From: Kazachstania africana CBS 2517
Taxonomy: Eukaryota > Ascomycota > Saccharomycetes > Saccharomycetales > Saccharomycetaceae
Reading direction: 5' to 3'
Assembly: GCF_000304475.1 (NCBI RefSeq)
Contig: NC_018942.1
Coordinates: 744,001-808,000 of the forward strand
DNA length: 64,000 nt
Shown here: positions 58,379 to 64,000 of the stretch, piece after piece
Position numbering within the stretch: the stretch's first letter is position 1
Layout of the letters: every line of letters starts with the position of its first letter
Program-made: the position numbers and the translations under genes
The notes under the pieces: generated by a model
The model's database searches: none
Told to the model about the DNA's origin: nothing
The model's input: only the letters and a program-made list of their open reading frames with translations

Positions 58379-60382
58379 ATGCATTGGAACCAGTCGATTT
58401 CAGATTCTGTTCCTCCTGTTTTACTTCCTGTAAATGAATCTACTCCTTTAAAAGTACTTCTGAAAGTGAAACCAAGAGATGCAGAGATAAACTCAGGCGA
58501 TGAAAACTTATTCAATTCGTACCTCTTACAAGATAATCTGTTCTTCTATAAAGATGAAGACAAATATCAGTTTGATTCTGTCCATGAGAAGAGCACTGAA
58601 CTCTATAATGGCATCAAAGGGGACCTTATAAATAACATTTTTGAAGGATATCACACAGGAGTAATCACCTATGGTTCGGCTGGGACTGGCAAATCCTCCA
58701 TTTTTTATGGTACCGATTCAACGTATGAAGGTGGTGTAGTACTCATGTTTGTTCAGGACTTATATGACAAGATTGATTCCATAGGAAATGATACTCATTT
58801 TACAGTTAGCCTTTCCACCATTGAAATACATTTGGAGAAAATGTATGATTTGTTAGTCAATGACCGTAGGCCTTTGAAATTACACCATGAAACTAAGCAA
58901 GATGATGAGTATTATTTTAAAGATTTGCATGTTGCGTTCGTAACGTCAAGGGATGAATTAATCAATTACATAATGGACGCTGAGTCTAATAGATTTTCTG
59001 GATCATGCCTTCATACAAACTATGTACAACGCTCCAAATCTCATCTCATCACGAAGATAAATGTTGAGCAAAGAAATTTGAATGAAGATGTTGTCAAAAG
59101 AGGTTCTATATCTTTCTTCGACTTGGCAGCAATCGACTTTATTGATAAAGACTCTATGGTATCATTGGGATTAACCTCTGATGAAGTCAAGAAATTAAAC
59201 TTGGAATCAACTACTTTAAAAAATTCGATCATTTCAATGTCTGAACTATCTGAAAATCCTAATGCAGTTATACCGTACAAAAACTCAAATTTAACTAAAT
59301 TATTGAATCAATGTTTCATGGGAAATATGAAGACAACTGTGATATTGACATGTTCTATGCTGAAATCAAATGAAGCAGAAACACTAGAAACATTAAAAAT
59401 GGGATTAAAGTTGGAGTCCATATCAAGTAATGTTCACATGAATAAACATGCATTAAATTCCAAAAAAAAGTTGGACCTAATTGTGGAAGATATGAAGAGT
59501 AAAGAAGCTAATTACATGAACCGTATACGACTTTTAGAAACTGAATTAAATGACTTAAGAGCATCGTACGGTGAGGCTATATCTGAAACTTCATCTTTTA
59601 AGGAAGAAATGAATAAAGAAAGAGCTAAAAACGTCAAATTGAAGGAAGAACTAGAAGTCTTTAAGAAGTTATTACAAAAGAAAGGCGAAGCACAGTCGAC
59701 TCATAGCAAAGAAATGCCTCTCACTGATGATGAAGAAATAATGCAGCAATTGATCGAAAAGAGCGCATCTGTTGCAGAATTGAAAGCGACGTTAGACATT
59801 GAAAAACATAAATCTTTCAAATTGAATGAAGTACTAAAAAATTATGTTGAGAAGCTTCAAACATTGAAAAAGATGAATGATAATTTGGTCACTCGGATAG
59901 AAAAACAGGAAGACTCCATTCAGGACCTTCTATCGTCGAACACTGTAATGAAAAGTCAGATTAAAAATTGGAATAATACCGCCGATTCACGAACCGAACG
60001 AATTAAACTGCTGGAATCAAAGTTGAGGGAGCAACAATTAAAGGCAGAATCCACATCAATCTTTTCATCGCCTAGGAAACAGTCAATCGGATCCAGTTCA
60101 TCAAATCCAATTTTACACAGCGATGAAACATCAGAAGGATATGCTAAGCATCAAACAGCATCTTCTGGCTGGGGATTTGGTGTCACTAAATCGGCATTTT
60201 GGGGTCACGGTAACATTTCTGCGCAGAGAAAAGCTTCGACAAGCAGTATGGCCACAATCGAATCACAGGAATCACCTTCTCATAGTGTTACCACTAAATC
60301 TTTCAAGAAGGGTTTAGTTCTAAACTCAATCAAATCAGTTTCTGCTAATCCAGGAAATACTGAGGACAATGATAACAAGTAA
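58379..60382 (+). CDS. SMY1: Kinesin-like protein Smy1 with degenerate motor
   Basis: A 667-residue protein with an N-terminal kinesin-like domain (about 20-365), coiled coil (about 375-560) and Ser-rich tail. The nucleotide site is altered: the P-loop reads GSAGTGKSS (99-107), switch I QRSKSH and switch II DLAAID in place of DLAGSE. This is expected, since S. cerevisiae Smy1 lacks microtubule motor activity and instead works with myosin Myo2 in polarised secretion and with formin Bnr1. Length (656 in S. cerevisiae) and gene order agree. Confidence 0.94.
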   Translation: MHWNQSISDSVPPVLLPVNESTPLKVLLKVKPRDAEINSGDENLFNSYLLQDNLFFYKDEDKYQFDSVHEKSTELYNGIKGDLINNIFEGYHTGVITYGSAGTGKSSIFYGTDSTYEGGVVLMFVQDLYDKIDSIGNDTHFTVSLSTIEIHLEKMYDLLVNDRRPLKLHHETKQDDEYYFKDLHVAFVTSRDELINYIMDAESNRFSGSCLHTNYVQRSKSHLITKINVEQRNLNEDVVKRGSISFFDLAAIDFIDKDSMVSLGLTSDEVKKLNLESTTLKNSIISMSELSENPNAVIPYKNSNLTKLLNQCFMGNMKTTVILTCSMLKSNEAETLETLKMGLKLESISSNVHMNKHALNSKKKLDLIVEDMKSKEANYMNRIRLLETELNDLRASYGEAISETSSFKEEMNKERAKNVKLKEELEVFKKLLQKKGEAQSTHSKEMPLTDDEEIMQQLIEKSASVAELKATLDIEKHKSFKLNEVLKNYVEKLQTLKKMNDNLVTRIEKQEDSIQDLLSSNTVMKSQIKNWNNTADSRTERIKLLESKLREQQLKAESTSIFSSPRKQSIGSSSSNPILHSDETSEGYAKHQTASSGWGFGVTKSAFWGHGNISAQRKASTSSMATIESQESPSHSVTTKSFKKGLVLNSIKSVSANPGNTEDNDNK

Positions 60383-61796
60383 AGTTTTCCCTTCTTGGTG
60401 TACAACATTGAATACATTTGAGTCCTTAAATCGGATGTCACAATTAGTTAAGTTTAATGGATAACGACAATGAAGCACTAATACGTTATTCGTTTAATAA
60501 TCTTTTTTGTTGCACCTATTGAATTTACTCTCATTTTATGTATATCAGACTCCGAATGCTGGGATGTATACAAATGTGGAGTAATAAAGCCTTCACTTTT
60601 TTCCTGGACTAAACATTATTCGACCAGGAGTATCTTCAAGTCAAAAAGAGAGAAAGGTGATGCTCCTTTTATAATTTCGAAAGTATGTGATAATTTTGCG
60701 GGGTTCCTTTGAAGAGCCAATTACGGTTAATTGTAACATAAATTTAGCGTATATTTAGGACCCTTGAACTATATGTTTCACTGGAGTTTTAACAATCGCA
60801 TTGGACATTTATTAAAAAGTTATTGCAAAGGTAGGATGGGAAATTTTGAAGCTACCTAACTCGAGCTTTCAAAATGCATGTTGGCGTTTTGCAAAAAAGT
60901 AATCATATTCTAGAAATGTAAAATTTATAGCACACACGTATCTGATATAGTTAAATTCTAATATTTGTTTGACTAAGATTCATTTAACTCAGCTAAATGG
61001 TATATGTTAATATATCAGATTAAGCGCATCCTGAAAACTAGCTCCAAAAATAATTGGGAAAGGTGACTTTACTGCAGATATTAGAAATTATTTCACATTT
61101 ACTAAAGATCGACGTGCCCTTAATTGTTCTATTTAATCTAAAATTAAAAAAAATGAACATCACTTCATAAAATGTTCCTCTTGATTTGTAGCCTGAAAGG
61201 TCTTGAAAAGTGCCGGAGGTATTATGTGACTAGTGGATTATTTTTTCTTTGTTTTATTCCTTAGAGTAGCGTATTGTTTGATAATCAAAATGATCGTTCA
61301 AGAATTAACAGAATGCTATTTTGAGAAGATAAGAAATAGTAAACTATAAAATACAATCAATACCTCTTAAGACAACGTAAACCAAATCTAAGGATGATGG
61401 AATTTCGTGGTGGAAGTCAATATCTTGTCGGAGGCAAGTAGTTGTAGCTATTGAAGATAATGCGATTATAATTTGTTGCAAAGTATTGAGGTTGTTGTGT
61501 ATCTATTAACAAGCCCGTTTGTAAAAGTGCTCAAACATGATTACAGGAAAGTTCATGCAATAGGGCATATAGACACCATGAACAATATACGAAATACATA
61601 TATATATGGATAAAATTATTGTTATCGTTCAGCAAGTAATGGACAAGTAAATCTACCTCATCAAACGCTACACTGGGAGTTACACTGAAGATTCTGGGTA
61701 TAGATCGTTTAAAAGCTTAATTTATTATCTTTGAGTGCACGAGTGAACGTATGTATAGAGGCCGCAATTGCAATATTGAAAAATCATGAATTAGTA
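60383..61796. other. Gene-free region, 1.4 kb, between SMY1 and tRNA-Pro
   Basis: No ORF of note, no snoRNA with matching C and D boxes and no clean LTR was found on either strand. Being just upstream of a Pol III gene it is a typical Ty landing zone, so unrecognised decayed LTR sequence is possible. A TGTTGTGTATC at about 61,490 recalls a sigma LTR start, but no matching end exists. Confidence 0.5.
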
Positions 61797-61906
61797 GGGC
61801 GTGTGGTCTAGTGGTATGATTCTCGCTTTGGGCGATTCTTAAGAAAAACTTCAGAAATAAATCACAAACCTGCGAGAGGCCCTGGGTTCAATTCCCAGCT
61901 CGCCCC
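61797..61906 (+). tRNA. tRNA-Pro (anticodon UGG) with a 38-nt intron
   Basis: Mature halves match yeast tRNA-Pro(UGG): acceptor GGGCGTG with CTCGCCC, D arm GTCTAGTGGTATGAT, anticodon stem CTCGC/GCGAG with loop TTTGGGT (anticodon TGG), T arm CTGGGTTCAATTCCCAG and discriminator C (61906). The intron (61833-61870) begins one base 3' of the anticodon, as in all nuclear tRNA introns, and must be removed by the SEN endonuclease. A T6 run just downstream is the Pol III terminator. Confidence 0.95.
61833..61870 (+). other. tRNA-Pro intron
   Basis: The 38 nt between the anticodon-loop G37 and the following U. Slightly longer than the S. cerevisiae intron (about 30 nt). Limits follow from restoring a 7-nt loop closed by CTCGC/GCGAG. 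Confidence 0.85.
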
Positions 61907-62200
61907 ATTTCTTTTTTAAATTTCAGTTTCCTTTAAAATCCAGTAGAATAGAAGTGTTGATCAGCAGTGATGATCAAAGTCTTAAGTTGTATCTATCTTC
62001 GAATAAGCATAAGGTCTCCTTCAGCCAGTAAACCTTTCTATGATTTTTTGTCTTATAATACACTGAATCAACATATGTGCCTTTCTACAGCTCGCTAAAA
62101 TTTTTCAACTTTAAAAAAAATGAAATGCGATGAGCTTGCTAAATAAAGTAAGAGAAGAGATCAAACTGATAGAGCTGCATAATCATATTAATCACTCTAC

Positions 62201-64000
62201 ATGAGTACCGACAATAGTGGTAGGGTAAAAAAGGCAAAGACTAATACCAAAAAAGTACATCCTTTCAATAAGATCGGTAGGATCAATAATCCAAAAATTG
62301 TTAATTTTAGTGATAAGCAAGATGAAAGTGATTCCGATTCTAATCATGTGGAAAACCACAAAACTCTGAGGAATAAAGCAAGGCAACTACTCAAAATAAG
62401 ATCAGCATTGCCCGTCTTTCAAAATAAAGATGAAATAATGGGACATATTGAAAGAAATCAAGTTACTGTGCTTATTGGTGAAACTGGTTCTGGTAAGTCG
62501 ACACAAATTCCTCAGTTTGTGCTGGAACATTTATATAAGGTTAACAGAAAGGGATCTATTGCTGTGACACAACCTCGTCGTGTTGCTGCCATAAATTTAG
62601 CAACACGTGTGGCTAGTGAAAATGGTTGCAATGTTGGAGACAGAGTGGGCTATTCTGTGAGATTTGATAATACTACCAGTGCAAAGACAAGAATAAAATA
62701 TCTTACCGATGGTATGCTACTTAGAGAATTAATGATGAACAATTCCTTGAAAGAATATGATACTATAATTATTGATGAAGCCCATGAAAGAACAGTTCTA
62801 ACAGATTTAATCTTAGGGTTTTTAAAGTCTCTCATTAATGGTCCAAGAAAAGATCTAAAAATAATTGTCATGTCTGCCACATTACAGGCAAAAAAATTTA
62901 GCGACTTCTTCGATAATGCACCAATCTTATTCGTTGAAGGTAGAAAATTTAATGTGTCACAGTACTACCTGAAAGAGCGCTCTGAAGATATTGTAGATAG
63001 TATCATAAAGTGTTGCGTACAAATTAATCAAGGTGAGCAGCTAGGTGACATTTTATGTTTTTTACCTGGCCAAGAAGAAATTGATAAAGCAGTAACTATA
63101 TTGAACAAAATAAGCGAAGCCATCCACAAAGAAACAAAAGTTCCATTGATGATAGCATTTCCATTGTATGCTGCATTGTCTCCTGCAAAGCAAGCGCTAG
63201 TTTTTGCCCCAATTAAAGGTTTTAAAAGGAAGGTAATTTTCAGTACCAATGTTGCTGAAACTTCTGTCACCATATCAGGAATAAAATTTGTTGTGGATTC
63301 TGGACTTCGCAAAGTTAAAGTTTGGAGGCATCAATTAGGTTTAGCCACTTTATTAACGGTACCAATATCGCAAGCCAGTGCTCTGCAGAGAAGTGGTAGA
63401 GCAGGTAGAGAAAGTGAAGGTAAATGTTACAGACTATATCCTGAGGGAGACTTCATGAAATTACCGCAACAAACAGAACCTGAAATTGCTCGTAGCGATA
63501 TTACATCCTCTGTCTTAATGCTAAAAAGATATAACGTCAACGATATTATTAATTGGACCTGGTTCGAGAATCCGGGAAAGGAAGCCATTATTATGGGTTT
63601 ACAGACATTGTACGAACTTGGCGCTTTGGATGACTTTGGTAAAATTACTAGACGTGGGGAACAAATGGCTCTCCTACCGCTCCAACCTCATTTAAGTAGC
63701 GTCTTGATTAGGGCAGGCGAGACTGGGTGTTTAGGAAAGGTCATTGACATTGTTTCCTGTTTGAGTGTCGAAAATTTGTTGCTTAATCCACAACCTGAAG
63801 AACGGGATGAAGTCAATGAACGTCGTTTATCTCTGTGTACGGATGGTAAGAGATATGGTGATTTGATTATGATGAAAGAACTTTTTGATATATATTTTTA
63901 TGAATTAGACAATGGAACAGCATCTGCTTCAGAAAGGCAAGATTGGTGTAAAGAATTGTGTATATCATACCGTGGATTCAAAAACGTTGTGAAGGTAAGA
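62201..64000 (+). CDS. DHR2: DEAH-box RNA helicase Dhr2 (3' end outside window)
   Basis: Six hundred codons from ATG 62201 to the window edge, still open. A Lys-rich N-terminus of about 55 residues precedes the helicase core: Walker A GETGSGKST (about 93-101), Ia TQPRRVAA, DEAH in IIIDEAHERT (near 190), SAT in VMSATLQ, the FSTNVAETSVT motif and QRSGRAGRES. The helicase-associated C-terminal domain has begun (winged-helix/ratchet region). It acts in the nucleolus in 18S rRNA synthesis (735 aa in S. cerevisiae, YKL078W). Follows SMY1 as in S. cerevisiae, with the tRNA between. Confidence 0.95.
   Translation, partial: MSTDNSGRVKKAKTNTKKVHPFNKIGRINNPKIVNFSDKQDESDSDSNHVENHKTLRNKARQLLKIRSALPVFQNKDEIMGHIERNQVTVLIGETGSGKSTQIPQFVLEHLYKVNRKGSIAVTQPRRVAAINLATRVASENGCNVGDRVGYSVRFDNTTSAKTRIKYLTDGMLLRELMMNNSLKEYDTIIIDEAHERTVLTDLILGFLKSLINGPRKDLKIIVMSATLQAKKFSDFFDNAPILFVEGRKFNVSQYYLKERSEDIVDSIIKCCVQINQGEQLGDILCFLPGQEEIDKAVTILNKISEAIHKETKVPLMIAFPLYAALSPAKQALVFAPIKGFKRKVIFSTNVAETSVTISGIKFVVDSGLRKVKVWRHQLGLATLLTVPISQASALQRSGRAGRESEGKCYRLYPEGDFMKLPQQTEPEIARSDITSSVLMLKRYNVNDIINWTWFENPGKEAIIMGLQTLYELGALDDFGKITRRGEQMALLPLQPHLSSVLIRAGETGCLGKVIDIVSCLSVENLLLNPQPEERDEVNERRLSLCTDGKRYGDLIMMKELFDIYFYELDNGTASASERQDWCKELCISYRGFKNVVKVR

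Noticed and set aside
61488..61796. Sigma-type (Ty3) LTR directly upstream of tRNA-Pro
   Set aside because: Only an initial TGTTGT resembles it; the distance to the tRNA is too short for a full LTR and no matching 3' end exists.

Overview
The window is nuclear chromosomal DNA of a budding yeast of the family Saccharomycetaceae. Genes are compact and none of the recognised protein genes is split by an intron. The DNA is AT-rich, with poly-Asn tracts. Nearly every gene has a recognisable Saccharomyces cerevisiae counterpart. Three blocks keep S. cerevisiae gene order and strand. Two essential genes expected inside one block (URB1, PRP40) are absent, while SEC11, which lies elsewhere in S. cerevisiae, sits in that interval. 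This is what differential gene loss after the whole-genome duplication looks like, so I infer a post-WGD lineage outside Saccharomyces (Naumovozyma / Kazachstania / Tetrapisispora / Vanderwaltozyma type). The exact species cannot be named from the sequence.

Layout. (1) 1-11,839 matches the S. cerevisiae chromosome VI left arm: SEC53 (3' end only), FMP32, RGD2, EMP47, SWP82. A zinc-cluster regulator and an aldo-keto reductase are inserted between FMP32 and RGD2. (2) 12,011-24,323 is a mosaic accessory/breakpoint zone: a YML131W-like reductase, PEX2, a second zinc-cluster regulator, tRNA-Leu(UAA) with a possible retrotransposon LTR upstream, a Dicer-like RNase III gene, a hexose transporter and a small orphan ORF. 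(3) 24,537-48,649 is a long collinear block equal to YKL025C-YKL011C: PAN3, URA6, a small gene, SKA1, CDC16, MAK11, SPT23, RAM2, MCO12, SWD2, HCS1, ATP7, PUT3, ARC19, CCE1, with an NRE1-like reductase and SEC11 added. (4) After an aquaporin gene, 50,550-64,000 equals YKL086W-YKL078W: SRX1, MDH1, HOT13, RRP14, TEF4, VMA5, SMY1, DHR2 (runs off the end), with AVO2 added and tRNA-Pro(UGG) before DHR2.

The most unusual gene is the Dicer-like ORF at 19,425-21,614. It has the architecture of budding-yeast Dcr1 (N-terminal domain, RNase III domain, two dsRNA-binding domains), but three of the four catalytic acidic residues appear to be replaced. It looks like an intact pseudo-Dicer rather than a working nuclease. 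Other points of interest are Tbf1-type plus Cbf1-type motif clusters in two divergent promoters, a perfect 31-bp palindrome upstream of RAM2, loss of the TEF4 intron (host of snR38 in S. cerevisiae), and convergent HOT13/AVO2 genes whose stop codons overlap.

Functionally the window is mostly housekeeping: glycosylation and secretion (SEC53, EMP47, SEC11), mitochondria (FMP32, ATP7, MDH1, HOT13, CCE1, MCO12), chromatin and transcription (SWP82, SWD2, SPT23, PUT3), ribosome biogenesis and translation (MAK11, RRP14, DHR2, TEF4) and RNA decay (PAN3, SKA1). Several NAD(P)H reductases and a Yap1-type SRX1 promoter add a stress/detoxification theme. Gene names are homology and synteny calls made by eye; no database search was run.
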